Assembly (NCBI RefSeq): GCF_015776785.2
Contig: NZ_LFMD02000002.1
Coordinates: forward strand, 2,026,701 to 2,090,700
Reading direction: 5' to 3'
Length of the DNA: 64,000 nt
DNA from: Kitasatospora sp. SUK 42
GTDB lineage: Bacteria; Actinomycetota; Actinomycetes; Streptomycetales; Streptomycetaceae
Part shown: positions 52,234 to 60,426 of the stretch, piece after piece
How the letters are laid out: every line of letters begins with the position of its first letter
Numbering within the stretch: position 1 is the first letter of the stretch
Position numbers and translations under genes: made by a program
The notes under the pieces: generated by a model
Told to the model about the DNA's origin: nothing
Seen by the model: only the letters and a program-made list of their open reading frames with translations
Databases searched by the model: none

Positions 52234-52259
52234 CCCCGCCCGGCTGGCCGGGCGGGGCG
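52234..52259 (-). terminator. Terminator after the Dabb gene
   Basis: An 11-bp perfect stem (52234-52244 with 52249-52259) with a 4-nt loop lies 34 nt beyond the stop of the Dabb-family gene on the minus strand. Confidence 0.7.
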
Positions 52260-52292
52260 GGACGGTCCGTCCGGGGGACGGGCCGCGGGGTG

Positions 52293-52586
52293 TCAGACCT
52301 CGATGTCGGCGATCACCCAGGTGGCGAACTCGCGCCAGTGGCCCGCCGCGGCCTGGTGGGCCGGGTGGGTCAGGTAGGCCTGCAGGGCCTCGCGGTCCTC
52401 GACCAGGCTGTTGATCGCGTAGTCGTACGCGATGTCCCGCTCGGTGGTGTTCCAGCCGCACTCCCACTCACGGAGTTCGGGGATCTGCTCGCCGAGCCCG
52501 GCGAACGCCTCGGCGCCGGCGAGCACGCGCTCTTCGTCCTTGGCGACGCCTTCGTTGAGCTTGAACAGGACCAGGTGCCGGATCAC
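52293..52586 (-). CDS. Dabb (stress-responsive A/B barrel) domain protein
   Basis: A 97-aa protein of the Dabb family: IRHLVLFKLNEGV at the first strand, a helix ending FAGLGEQIP, and ATWVIADIEV at the end. The dimeric alpha-beta barrel is found in stress-inducible proteins and some polyketide cyclases. The GTG at 52586 follows GAGGAG with 8-nt spacing. The small 54-aa membrane protein gene lies 79 nt upstream on the same strand, so the two may be cotranscribed. Function is not known. Confidence 0.83.
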   Translation of the reverse strand: MIRHLVLFKLNEGVAKDEERVLAGAEAFAGLGEQIPELREWECGWNTTERDIAYDYAINSLVEDREALQAYLTHPAHQAAAGHWREFATWVIADIEV

Positions 52587-52665
52587 GATTGCCGCTCCTC
52601 GCGGACGGGGGTAGAGGGTCCCGCCCACCGTAGCGGGTGCCCCGGGGCCGCCTTCAGGGCGTCCG

Positions 52666-52830
52666 CTACTTGATCAGGCCGGTCATGAAGGTGCCCACCG
52701 CCTTGGCCGCGTTCGAGATGCCCTCGAAGCCCAGCTGGACGAGCTGGGCGGACCGGGACGGTGACGTGACGATCGAATAGAGCACGAAGATGAGCAGGAG
52801 GACCATGCCGATCTTCTTCGCCTGCGCCAT
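52666..52830 (-). CDS. 54-aa conserved membrane-associated peptide
   Basis: A 54-aa protein: a short basic start (MAQAKKIG), one hydrophobic helix (about residues 8-22, MVLLLIFVLYSIVTS), then an amphipathic stretch LVQLGFEGISNAAKAVGTF and a final MTGLIK. The ribosome binding site is strong (GGAGGAAGG, 5 nt from ATG 52830). I recall nearly identical small proteins at the same place in other Streptomyces, so it is probably a real conserved gene of unknown function. The short length puts it below most automated gene-calling cut-offs. Confidence 0.75.
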   Translation of the reverse strand: MAQAKKIGMVLLLIFVLYSIVTSPSRSAQLVQLGFEGISNAAKAVGTFMTGLIK

Positions 52831-53270
52831 CGTGACCTTCCTCCCAGCTGTGGGCCGCCGTCATCAGGGTCCCCGAGCGGTCCGGTAAGGGCAGCTTATC
52901 CACCGGACGGGCTATCAAGTGTGCGACGCGTTCGTCCGGCGGGACGAAGGTCCCCGCGAGTGGGGCCTTTCTCCGGGTGCCCGGATGAGGCCGGGGCGGC
53001 AGGATGGATGACGTACCGAGGATCTGGCAGGAATCCCCGGTACGTGGATCCGGAGCCCCCGCTGTGGGACCGGGCGCCGCGGCATCCCCCCGACGCGGCC
53101 CCGGTTGTGGGACTCCGCAGGGGGAGCGGTCAGTCCCCCCGAACCGCTCCCCCCTCCAGGCTCCGTACGAGCCGGGCAGTGGTGGTCATCAGCCCGGAGT
53201 GCGGAGCCTTTCCGCGTTCCGGGGCGCGTCGTGTTCGAGGGCGTGTCGCGTTCGAGGGTGCGTGGAAACG
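52831..53270. other. Intergenic region
   Basis: A 440-bp stretch between the 54-aa gene and the tRNA-Ser terminator. It contains the promoter for the small gene and short imperfect repeats of CGTGTCGCGTTCGAGGG near 53230-53265. Frames in it lack a supported start. I found no conserved features of the small SRP RNA (ffs). Confidence 0.4.
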
Positions 53271-53303
53271 CCGAAGGCCCGTCCGGATCGGACGGGCCTT
53301 CGG
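53271..53303 (-). terminator. Terminator of tRNA-Ser(CGA)
   Basis: A perfect 15-bp stem (53271-53285 with 53289-53303) and a 3-nt loop lie 9 nt beyond the 3' end of the minus-strand tRNA gene. Confidence 0.85.
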
Positions 53304-53312
53304 GCTTTCGAG

Positions 53313-53399
53313 CGGTAGCGGTGGGATTCGAACCCACGGTGGAGTTGCCCCCACACACGCTTTCGAGGCGTGCTCCTTTGGCCGCTCGGACACGCTACC
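53313..53399 (-). tRNA. tRNA-Ser (anticodon CGA)
   Basis: An 87-nt class II tRNA on the minus strand. The acceptor stem GGTAGCG/CGCTACC is at 53393-53399 and 53314-53320, discriminator G at 53313. The anticodon loop CTCGAAA gives CGA. A long variable arm is present and CCA is not encoded. Confidence 0.96.
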
Positions 53400-53467
53400 G
53401 AGGGGAACTCTACCGGACGGGTGGCGCAGTCACGAAATCCGTATCCCGGAGGGGCCGGTGAGGGGCC

Positions 53468-54028
53468 TCAGCGGTGGGTCCCGAAGAAGTCGCGCAGCTG
53501 CTCGCCGCACTCCTCGGCGAGGACGCCCCAGATCACCTCGGGGCGGTGGTTGAGCCGGCGGTCGCGCATCACGTCGAAGAGCGAGCCGGCCGCACCGGCC
53601 TTCTCGTCGAGGGCGCCGTAGACCACCCGGTCGATCCGGGACAGCACGATGGCGCCGGCGCACATCGTGCAGGGCTCCAGCGTGACGACCAGCGTGCAGC
53701 CGCTGAGCCGCCACTCTCCGAGCTTTCCCGCCGCCTGCCGGATCGCGACCACCTCGGCGTGTGCGGTCGGGTCGCCGACCGCCTCGCGCTCGTTGTGGCC
53801 GCGCCCGAGCACCTCGCCGTCCGGGCCCAGGACGAGCGCCCCGACCGGTACGTCCCCGGTGGCCGGCGCCAGGGCGGCCTCGGCGATGGCGAGGCGCATC
53901 GGCGCCGCCCAGCGGTCGCGGACCGGGTCGGGGCGGACGGGGGCGGGCAGTGGCGGGACGTACGGGACGGTCAGCGGGGTGGACGCGGGTTGCATGGCAT
54001 CCAGTGTCGGGCATCCGGTGGTGGACAC
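53468..54028 (-). CDS. tadA: tRNA-specific adenosine deaminase
   Basis: A 186-aa zinc enzyme that changes A34 to inosine in tRNA-Arg(ACG), whose two gene copies lie at 32481 and 32590. The active site shows HAEVVAIRQ (zinc His and catalytic Glu) and LEPCTMCAGA (two zinc Cys). The length includes a Pro-rich 40-residue N-terminal extension from GTG 54028. A shorter form could begin at ATG 53995 or near MRLAIAEAALAP, and no start has a good ribosome binding site, so the exact start is uncertain. The next gene upstream is its conserved companion. Confidence 0.92.
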   Translation of the reverse strand: MSTTGCPTLDAMQPASTPLTVPYVPPLPAPVRPDPVRDRWAAPMRLAIAEAALAPATGDVPVGALVLGPDGEVLGRGHNEREAVGDPTAHAEVVAIRQAAGKLGEWRLSGCTLVVTLEPCTMCAGAIVLSRIDRVVYGALDEKAGAAGSLFDVMRDRRLNHRPEVIWGVLAEECGEQLRDFFGTHR

Positions 54029-54046
54029 CGGTGCGGACCGATCCCG

Positions 54047-54583
54047 CTACCGGACTGCCTCCAGGACCTCTCCGCAGCCCAGCGCCTCGGCGATCTCCTC
54101 CAGGGCGTCGCCCGGCACCGCGCCCTCGCCGCTCAGGGCGAGCAGCTCGTCGCCGGCCAGGCCGAACTCGGTGAGCAGGTGGGCGTCGCCCAGCGGTCCG
54201 ACCGGGACGCCGCCGCGGGCGTCCGCGTCCTCGTCGTCCTGGTCCTCGGCCTCCTCGTCCTCGTCGAGGAGGTGGTCCAGGTCGCCGAACTCGCTCTCGC
54301 CGGCCTGGTCTACCAGCTCGTCGGTGAGGACGGAGCCGTAGGAGCTGCGGGCGGCCGCGGCACCGTCCGACACGAAGATCCGCGGGTCGTCCTCACCGTC
54401 CACCCGGACGATGGCGAACCAGGAGTCCTCCTGTTCGATGAAGATCAGGACGCTGTCGTCGTCCTGGGCGGAGTCGCGGGCCAGATCGGCCAGATCGGCC
54501 AGGGTTTCGACGTCGTCGAGCTCCGTCTCGCTCACATCCCACCCGTCCTCGGTGCGAGCAAGCACTGCAGCGAAGTACGCCAC
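54047..54583 (-). CDS. tRNA adenosine deaminase-associated protein
   Basis: A 178-aa acidic protein of a family named for its constant position beside tadA in actinobacteria. It begins VAYFAAVLARTEDGW, has an acidic middle region (about 105-125, DLDHLLDEDEEAEDQDDEDA) and ends in a Leu/Glu-rich helix region. The start GTG at 54583 follows GGGAG 8 nt upstream. It lies 18 nt upstream of tadA (54029-54046), so they are probably cotranscribed. Function is not established to my knowledge. Confidence 0.85.
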   Translation of the reverse strand: MAYFAAVLARTEDGWDVSETELDDVETLADLADLARDSAQDDDSVLIFIEQEDSWFAIVRVDGEDDPRIFVSDGAAAARSSYGSVLTDELVDQAGESEFGDLDHLLDEDEEAEDQDDEDADARGGVPVGPLGDAHLLTEFGLAGDELLALSGEGAVPGDALEEIAEALGCGEVLEAVR

Positions 54584-54940
54584 CAGGGACACTCCCAAGA
54601 TCATCGGTCTCGGCTGTCGGCGCGCTTGGGCGACGCGAAAATCTGGCCGCCCCCGCGCCAGAGGCGGTCCGCTTGTTCGGACCGTCCCATCGGAATCGTG
54701 ACAGAAAGCCCGCCCTCGCGGGGGGTGTTCGGCAGCGCGTCTTCGCAGGTCGTGTCGGAAGGCCCGAGCGGCGGACGGCGGAACGGCGTCGGTTCCGTCC
54801 GAAGCCGGTCGAAATTTGCTCCGAACACCCGTGGGGGCCGCGCCTCGGTCGTCCGGGGGTGCGCAGGGGGCGCTCCGGGGTCGCTCCGGAGCGGCGTCGG
54901 ACCGGTGCCGGGGCGGAGCCGGATCCGTGTCGGATCCGTG
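54584..54940. other. Intergenic region
   Basis: A 357-bp spacer between two minus-strand genes. It should contain the promoter for the tadA-associated gene. It is rich in CGG/CCG runs and short repeats such as GGATCCGTGTC (twice near 54925-54945). I see no supported gene. Confidence 0.4.
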
Positions 54941-55177
54941 TCAGATCCGGAAGGTTCGCATGCGCATCGCTTCGCGCATCCGCCGCTCCTTGGTCCGCCG
55001 GGGCTGGACCCGCTCCCTCAGCTCGCGCGCCTCGGCGAGTTCGCGGAGGAAGACGGCCCGCCGCTTGCGGCGCTCCGCCTCGGTCTCCGGAGGGTCCTGC
55101 GGCGGACCGGCGCGAAGGGGCGCCCCGCCGACGGGCTCCTCCGCCGAGCCGTCCCCGGCGTTCGGGTTGCTCGTCAT
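54941..55177 (-). CDS. Small basic hypothetical protein
   Basis: A 78-aa protein with a Pro/Gly-rich N-terminus and a charged helical C-terminus (FLRELAEARELRERV, then RRTKERRMREAMRMR). It might bind nucleic acid or be a coiled coil, but no family is recognised. The start ATG at 55177 is chosen over ATG 55189 as both are plausible; GGGA is the only purine-rich upstream element. It diverges from upp. Confidence 0.6.
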   Translation of the reverse strand: MTSNPNAGDGSAEEPVGGAPLRAGPPQDPPETEAERRKRRAVFLRELAEARELRERVQPRRTKERRMREAMRMRTFRI

Positions 55178-55340
55178 AAGACGTGACATTCCCAGAACGG
55201 GCGGATTGATACCACAGAAGGCGCTAGCGTCCCGACATCGGCGATGCGTCACGGCGTGTCACCGAAACATCACCCCGGACGGCGGGCGGTCGTGGCACGG
55301 CGTGTCGTACGGGCGTCCAGGACCGGGCTAACCTCGATAC

Positions 55341-55976
55341 ATGCGTCTCCACGTCGTCGACCACCCCCTGGTCGCCCACAAGCTCTCCACCCTGCGCGAT
55401 GAGCGCACCGACTCGCCGACCTTCCGTCGCCTGACCGACGAGCTGGTGACCCTCCTCGCCTACGAGGCCACCAGGGACGTCCGCACCGACGAGGTGGAGA
55501 TCACCACGCCCGTGGCGGTCACGCTCGGTACCCGGCTCAGCTATCCGCGCCCCCTGGTCGTCCCGATCCTGCGGGCCGGCCTCGGCATGCTGGACGGGAT
55601 GACCCGCCTGCTGCCGACCGCCGAGGTCGGTTTCCTCGGCATGGTGCGCAACGAGGAGACCCTTGAGGCCTCCACCTACGCCACCCGGATGCCCGACGAC
55701 CTCTCCGGCCGCCAGGTCTACGTGCTCGACCCGATGCTGGCCACCGGCGGCACCCTGGTCGCCGCGATCAAGATGCTGATCGAGCGCGGTGCCACCGACG
55801 TCACCGCCGTGGTGCTGCTGGCCGCGCCGGAGGGCGTCGAGGTGGTGCAGCGGGAGCTGGCCGGCCTGCCGGTCACCGTGGTCACCGCGGCCCTGGACGA
55901 GCGGCTCAACGAGAACGGCTACATCGTCCCCGGCCTCGGCGACGCGGGCGACCGGCTGTACGGCACCGCGGGCTGA
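55341..55976 (+). CDS. upp: Uracil phosphoribosyltransferase
   Basis: A 211-aa salvage enzyme that makes UMP from uracil and PRPP. The PRPP loop is [16 protein letters not shown] and the uracil-binding part is [16 protein letters not shown] at the C-terminus; [13 protein letters not shown] and [10 protein letters not shown] are conserved. The length is normal for the family. The ATG at 55341 is the standard start ([15 protein letters not shown]). It is a single-gene unit with a clear terminator. Confidence 0.95.
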   Translation: MRLHVVDHPLVAHKLSTLRDERTDSPTFRRLTDELVTLLAYEATRDVRTDEVEITTPVAVTLGTRLSYPRPLVVPILRAGLGMLDGMTRLLPTAEVGFLGMVRNEETLEASTYATRMPDDLSGRQVYVLDPMLATGGTLVAAIKMLIERGATDVTAVVLLAAPEGVEVVQRELAGLPVTVVTAALDERLNENGYIVPGLGDAGDRLYGTAG

Positions 55977-56012
55977 GCCTCCCGGGAGAAGAACCGAACG
56001 ACCGAACGAAGG

Positions 56013-56047
56013 GGAGCCCCCCGGCACTGCGTCTGCCGGGGGGCTCC
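56013..56047 (+). terminator. Terminator of upp
   Basis: A perfect 14-bp stem (56013-56026 with 56034-56047) and a 7-nt loop. It lies between convergent genes and may serve both. Confidence 0.85.
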
Positions 56048-56066
56048 TCCGCGTCGTCGGTCTGCC

Positions 56067-56744
56067 TCAGCAGCTGCCGGTGGTGCTCGGGGCGGGGGTG
56101 GGCTTGGTGGCCAGGGCGAGGGCGGCGGCCGCCTGGGTCTCGTCCAGCAGGGCGTTGTAGCTGTCGCCGATCACGAAGTCCACGCTGGCGTCGGTGCGGG
56201 CGTCGGCGGTGACGGTCGCCCCGGCGATCTGCGAGCTGACCAGGGTGCCGGCGCCGGCACCGGACGGGCCCGCGATCACCTGGGCGGTGCCGGGCACCTT
56301 CTTGTCCAGCTCGGCCGGGGCGTTGCCGACCTTGCCGATGGTGAAGCCGCGCTTCTTGAACTCCTCGGCGGTCCGCCCGGCCAGGCCCGCCTTGGTGGTG
56401 GCGTTGTAGATGTTCACCGTGACGGCGGAGGCCTGCGGGACCGCGTGCGGGTCGCCCGCGGCCGCGGCGGGTGCGCCGGAGGCCTCGGGGGCGCCCGGCG
56501 ACGGGGCGGCCAGCGGCTTGCCGGACGCGGTCGCACAGGCCTGCGCGGAGGAGTTCTTGTCCTTGCCGCGGAAGATGTCGTACAACTGCACTCCGCCGAG
56601 GCCGATCAACGCCAGGGCGAGCAGGCCCGCGAGCGCGGCGATCACCTTGCGGCTCTTCTTCGGGGGCCGGCCCAGCCGCGGATAGGCGTTGCCGGTGACG
56701 CGGTACTGCTTCCCCTTGAGGCCTTGGGGAGTCAACATGCTCAC
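56067..56744 (-). CDS. LytR_C domain membrane-anchored protein
   Basis: A 225-aa protein: a basic N-terminus with GRPPKKSRK, one transmembrane helix (about 34-56, VIAALAGLLALALIGLGGVQ), a short linker and a LytR C-terminal domain (about 105-205; VNIYNATTKAGLAGRTAEEF and GFTIGKVGNAPA). In LytR-CpsA-Psr proteins this domain accompanies an attachment enzyme, but here the LCP catalytic domain is absent, so it may be a binding partner. The GTG at 56744 follows GGGGGAG with 7-nt spacing. Confidence 0.88.
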   Translation of the reverse strand: MSMLTPQGLKGKQYRVTGNAYPRLGRPPKKSRKVIAALAGLLALALIGLGGVQLYDIFRGKDKNSSAQACATASGKPLAAPSPGAPEASGAPAAAAGDPHAVPQASAVTVNIYNATTKAGLAGRTAEEFKKRGFTIGKVGNAPAELDKKVPGTAQVIAGPSGAGAGTLVSSQIAGATVTADARTDASVDFVIGDSYNALLDETQAAAALALATKPTPAPSTTGSC

Positions 56745-56894
56745 GGTTTGTCTCCCCCTCGTGCCAGGGCGGGGTCGGGATGACGGAGCGGCCGGGCAGG
56801 GGTGTCCCCCGGGTGCGGGCGGATCCCCTGGTGGCGGCCGTAGTCAGCAGCGTAGTGCCGTACGAGAGCGAAGGTACTAAACGATCATCATCTG

Positions 56895-56932
56895 GCGTAC
56901 CCCGGTACCCGAAAGGGGGTACCGGGGTACGC
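56895..56932 (-). terminator. Terminator of the conserved hypothetical gene
   Basis: A perfect 15-bp stem (56895-56909 with 56918-56932) with an 8-nt loop lies beyond the stop of the minus-strand gene at 56991. A second 9-bp stem follows near 56936-56965. Confidence 0.8.
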
Positions 56933-56990
56933 ACGGACCGCCCTCCGCCGGGTGGCGAGGGGGCGGTCCGGTTGGCCCGCGGTGGGGCCG

Positions 56991-57287
56991 TCAGTCCATT
57001 TCGAGGACACGGGCGTGCAGCACCTGGCGCTGCTGCAACGCGGCCCGTACGGCCCGGTGCAGCCCGTCCTCCAGGTAGAGGTCGCCGCGCCACTTCACCA
57101 CGTGGGCGAAGAGGTCCCCGTAGAAGGTCGAGTCCTCGGCCAGCAGGGTTTCCAGGTCGAGTTGGCCCTTGGTGGTCACCAGCTGGTCGAGCCGCACCGG
57201 ACGCGGGGCGACGTCAGCCCACTGGCGGGTGCTCGTCCGGCCGTGATCCGGGTACGGCCGCCCATTGCCGATGCGCTTGAAGATCAC
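56991..57287 (-). CDS. Conserved actinobacterial hypothetical protein (annotated elsewhere as VapB-like)
   Basis: A 98-aa protein with a very conserved sequence that I recall from many Streptomyces, often labelled as a VapB-type antitoxin: MIFKRIGNGRPYPDHG at the start and ALQQRQVLHARVLEMD at the end. No recognisable VapC toxin gene lies next to it and no AbrB-type motif is visible, so the antitoxin label is doubtful. The GTG at 57287 has a weak upstream signal. It is a single-gene unit closed by a hairpin at 56895-56932. Confidence 0.75.
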   Translation of the reverse strand: MIFKRIGNGRPYPDHGRTSTRQWADVAPRPVRLDQLVTTKGQLDLETLLAEDSTFYGDLFAHVVKWRGDLYLEDGLHRAVRAALQQRQVLHARVLEMD

Positions 57288-57410
57288 ACGGAAAGCCTAC
57301 CGTTTGGGCGGCGGATGGCGCAGCAGCCGCGACGCCGCCACGCGCACGGGTGTGAACTGCGGGTGGACGAATGCGGCTGTTTGATGGGAAATGTCGCGAA
57401 CACCGGCCCG

Positions 57411-57539
57411 GTTCCGATCGGGTTCCGTTCCCGAATTCCGTTCCCGGGCTCTCACGGCGTTCCGTTTTCGCCCCTGTTTTCGGGCTCCGTACCCGAGTTT
57501 CCGTCCCCGGGTTCCCTTCCCGGGTTCCGTTCCCGAGTC
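57411..57539. repeat. Imperfect tandem repeats before the HerA-like gene
   Basis: About eight imperfect units of TTCCGTTCCCGRG (13-16 bp) cover 57411-57539, directly upstream of the HerA-like gene. The run is pyrimidine-rich on the plus strand and could be a slippage or protein-binding region. Confidence 0.65.
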
Positions 57540-57564
57540 CCGATCCGCCCAGGAGTGTGCACCG

Positions 57565-59127
57565 ATGTCCTCCGCCCTCACCCCGCCGGCCGTCCGGGAG
57601 ATCGCCGACGGGTACGCCTTCACCGGGCCCGCGCTCGACCTCGGCGCGGTGCTGCTGGACGGCACCGCCTACCCGGACGCCCAGGTGCGCGTCCCGCTCG
57701 GCGTGCTCAACCGGCACGGCCTGGTGGCCGGGGCCACCGGGACCGGGAAGACCAAGACCCTCCAACTGATCGCCGAGCAGCTCTCCGCGCAGGGCGTGCC
57801 GGTGTTCCTCGCCGACATCAAGGGCGACGTCTCCGGCATCGCCGCGCCCGGTGTGCCGAGCGAACGCACCGGAGCCCGCGCCGCCGAGGTCGGGCAGCAC
57901 TGGACACCGCAGGGCTGCCCGGCCGAGTTCTACTCGCTCGGTGGGCAGGGCGCGGGCATCCCGATCCGGGCCACCGTCACCAGCTTCGGGCCGCTGCTGC
58001 TGGCCAAGGTGCTGGACCTGAACGAGACCCAGGAGTCCTCGCTCAGCCTGGTGTTCCACTACGCGGACAGCAAGGGCCTGGAGCTGTACGACCTCAAGGA
58101 CCTCACCGCCGTGATCGGCTTCCTCACCTCACCCGAGGGCAAGGAGGAGCTGCGCACCATCGGCGGCCTCTCGGCGGCCACCGCCGGGGTGATCCTGCGC
58201 GCGCTCACGGTGCTGGTGAACGAGGGCGCCGGCGCGTTCTTCGGCGAGCCCGAGTTCGACACCGCCGAGCTGCTGCGCACCACCCGGGAGGGGAAGGGCG
58301 TGGTTTCGGTGCTGGAACTGCCCGCCGTGCAGGACCGGCCGCGGCTGTTCTCCACCTTCCTGATGTGGCTGCTCGCCGACCTCTACCAGGAGCTGCCCGA
58401 GGTCGGGGACCTGGACAAGCCCAAACTGGTGTTCTTCTTCGACGAGGCGCACCTGCTGTTCAAGGGCGCCTCCAAGGCCTTCCGGGAGGCGATCACCCAG
58501 ACCGTGCGGCTGATCCGTTCGAAGGGCATCGGCATCTTCTTCGTGACCCAGACGCCACGGGACGTCCCCTCCGAGGTGCTCGCGCAGTTGGGCAACCGGG
58601 TGCAGCACGCGCTGCGCGCCTTCACCCCGGACGACGCCAAGGCGCTCAAGGCCACCGTCTCGACCTTCCCGCGCTCCTCGTACGACCTCAGCGCGGTGCT
58701 CACCTCGCTGGGCACCGGCGAGGCCGTGGTGACCGTCCTCTCCGAGAAGGGCGCGCCGACGCCGGTCGCGGCGACCAGGCTGCGGGCGCCGCAGTCGCTG
58801 ATGGGGCCGATCGAGGCGGGCGCGCTGCGGGCGGTCGTGGACGCCTCGCCGCTGACGGCGCGCTACCGGGACGCGATCGACCGGGAGTCGGCGTACGAGA
58901 AGCTGGCGGCGCGGGCGCCCCGGCCGGAGGCGGTGCCGGTCGAACCGGAGCGGGCGCCGACGCGGGCGCCGTCGAGGGCGCCGTCGAGGGAGAAGGAAGG
59001 CGCGGGCGGGCTGCTCGGCGCGCTGCTGAGCAACCCGACCGTGAAGTCCTTCGCCCGCTCGGCCGGGAGGCAGCTCGGGCAGGAGATCTCGCGCAGCCTG
59101 TTCGGGACCTCCAAGCGGCGACGGTGA
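57565..59127 (+). CDS. HerA/DUF853-type ATPase (YjgR-like)
   Basis: A 520-aa P-loop ATPase of the HerA-FtsK class. Walker A is GATGTGKTKTLQLIAEQL, Walker B FFFDEAHLLF, and an arginine-finger-like segment follows (TQTPRDVPSEVLAQLGNRVQ). Proteins of the YjgR/DUF853 family usually have this length and are predicted helicases or translocases of unknown role. The C-terminus has an Arg/Pro/Ala tail with APSRAPSR repeats and a final basic helix. The start ATG at 57565 has AGGAG 9 nt upstream. It is a single gene; no NurA nuclease is adjacent. Confidence 0.88.
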   Translation: MSSALTPPAVREIADGYAFTGPALDLGAVLLDGTAYPDAQVRVPLGVLNRHGLVAGATGTGKTKTLQLIAEQLSAQGVPVFLADIKGDVSGIAAPGVPSERTGARAAEVGQHWTPQGCPAEFYSLGGQGAGIPIRATVTSFGPLLLAKVLDLNETQESSLSLVFHYADSKGLELYDLKDLTAVIGFLTSPEGKEELRTIGGLSAATAGVILRALTVLVNEGAGAFFGEPEFDTAELLRTTREGKGVVSVLELPAVQDRPRLFSTFLMWLLADLYQELPEVGDLDKPKLVFFFDEAHLLFKGASKAFREAITQTVRLIRSKGIGIFFVTQTPRDVPSEVLAQLGNRVQHALRAFTPDDAKALKATVSTFPRSSYDLSAVLTSLGTGEAVVTVLSEKGAPTPVAATRLRAPQSLMGPIEAGALRAVVDASPLTARYRDAIDRESAYEKLAARAPRPEAVPVEPERAPTRAPSRAPSREKEGAGGLLGALLSNPTVKSFARSAGRQLGQEISRSLFGTSKRRR

Positions 59128-59164
59128 CCCAGGCGGTGGCCCAGGCGGTGACCCGGACGGCGGC

Positions 59165-60331
59165 TCAGCCGCCCAGCGCGGCACCGATCCGGTCGAGGGA
59201 GGACAGGCGCATCAGGCCGTAGTTGTAGAACTCGACCTCCGGGACGCCGAGTTCGCGCAGGGTGGCGAGCTTGGCGGCGAGGTTCTCCGGGCCGTCGCAG
59301 TCCGAGGCCATCGGGCGCAGGATCACCGCCATCCGCTCCGGGCGGACGCCGTGCAGGGCGAAGGCGGCGACCTTCTCCCGGACGGCCTCCGGGGTCTTCG
59401 CGTAGCCGAGGGTCTCGATCTGGTCGGTGACCCGCGCGAGGGCGGGCAGGTCGATGCCGGACAGCCAGCCCTTGCCCGGGCCGCCGCCGTCCATGAAGCT
59501 CAGCCGCATGCCGTGCCGGCGGGCCTGCTCGGTGAGTTCGGCGGCGAGCGAGGTGACGGTGGCGGTGGAGGCGTCCACGTAGGCGGCGAAGGCGCCGTCG
59601 GCGAGGGCGCTCAGGTCGGCGGGCTCGGCGGCGGCGTCCTGGTCGGCCAGGCGGCGGCGCAGTTCGGTCCGGACCACCTCGGCGACCTGCTCGGCGGGGA
59701 CGCCGGCCCGGGTGGCGGCGGCGCGGCAGTGCGGGCAGAAGCAGACGCCGAGCAGGGCCTCGGCGGTCGGGCCGAGCTCCTCGAAGTAGCGCTCGTGGTG
59801 GTAGCCGTGGCGCAGGCCGTGGAAGTGCAGGGACTCGGCGCGGATGGCGTCCACGCCGTACCGGGCCAGTTCGGTGACCAGGGTCAGCGCGTACTCCCGG
59901 ACCTCCGGGTTCGCCGGGCACAGCTCGGTCAGGTGGCGGTCGCCGAAGGCGTTGGCCGGGGCGCAGTCGGGGTGGGCGAAGCCGAGGCGGTCGTTGTGGC
60001 AGAAGACCGTCCAGGCGTGCAGCTTCAGGCCGCGGCGGCGGGCCTCCTCGGCGGCCTGGGCGAAGGGGTCGCGGTCGCCGATCGCGGTGGACGGGACGGG
60101 CGCGAGCCGGCGGCCCTGCCAGCGGACCGGGTCGGGGCGGAAGTAGGCCGCGCCCGGCTCCAGGTAGCGGATCACCCGGCGGGGGTTGTGCGGGAAGACG
60201 TCCCGGGCCTCGTGGTAGACGGAGGCGAGGGTGACGCCGCCGACCCCGGCGCGGTCGGTGAGGTTGCCGAAGAAGGTGTCGGCGCCCTCGTCGAGCAGGT
60301 CGGTGGCGAAGGCGAGGACGGACGACTCCAC
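59165..60331 (-). CDS. Hypothetical TIM-barrel-type protein
   Basis: A 388-aa protein of an actinobacterial conserved hypothetical family, probably a glycoside-hydrolase-like TIM barrel: LKLHAWTVFCHNDRLGF, NPEVREYALTLVTELARYGV and DAIRAESLHFHGLRHGY, then a CxxC pair (CFCPHCRAA). No signal peptide is seen. The acids typical of GH13-like barrels cannot be placed with certainty. The start GTG at 60331 follows GGAG with 7-nt spacing. It converges with the HerA-like gene. Confidence 0.7.
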   Translation of the reverse strand: MESSVLAFATDLLDEGADTFFGNLTDRAGVGGVTLASVYHEARDVFPHNPRRVIRYLEPGAAYFRPDPVRWQGRRLAPVPSTAIGDRDPFAQAAEEARRRGLKLHAWTVFCHNDRLGFAHPDCAPANAFGDRHLTELCPANPEVREYALTLVTELARYGVDAIRAESLHFHGLRHGYHHERYFEELGPTAEALLGVCFCPHCRAAATRAGVPAEQVAEVVRTELRRRLADQDAAAEPADLSALADGAFAAYVDASTATVTSLAAELTEQARRHGMRLSFMDGGGPGKGWLSGIDLPALARVTDQIETLGYAKTPEAVREKVAAFALHGVRPERMAVILRPMASDCDGPENLAAKLATLRELGVPEVEFYNYGLMRLSSLDRIGAALGG

Positions 60332-60426
60332 GGTGCGGCTCCGGAGCTGGGGGAAGGTGCGCTGTTCACGCTAGCCGCAGGGGTGGGAATGGTCTATACC
60401 TCGCGCGCCGGGCGGCCCGGCACCCC

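Noticed and set aside
52831..53270. SRP RNA (ffs) next to tRNA-Ser
   Set aside because: The conserved SRP RNA apical loop sequence is not present.
56991..57287. A VapBC toxin-antitoxin pair
   Set aside because: The protein resembles sequences labelled VapB elsewhere, but no PIN-domain toxin gene or antitoxin DNA-binding motif is adjacent.
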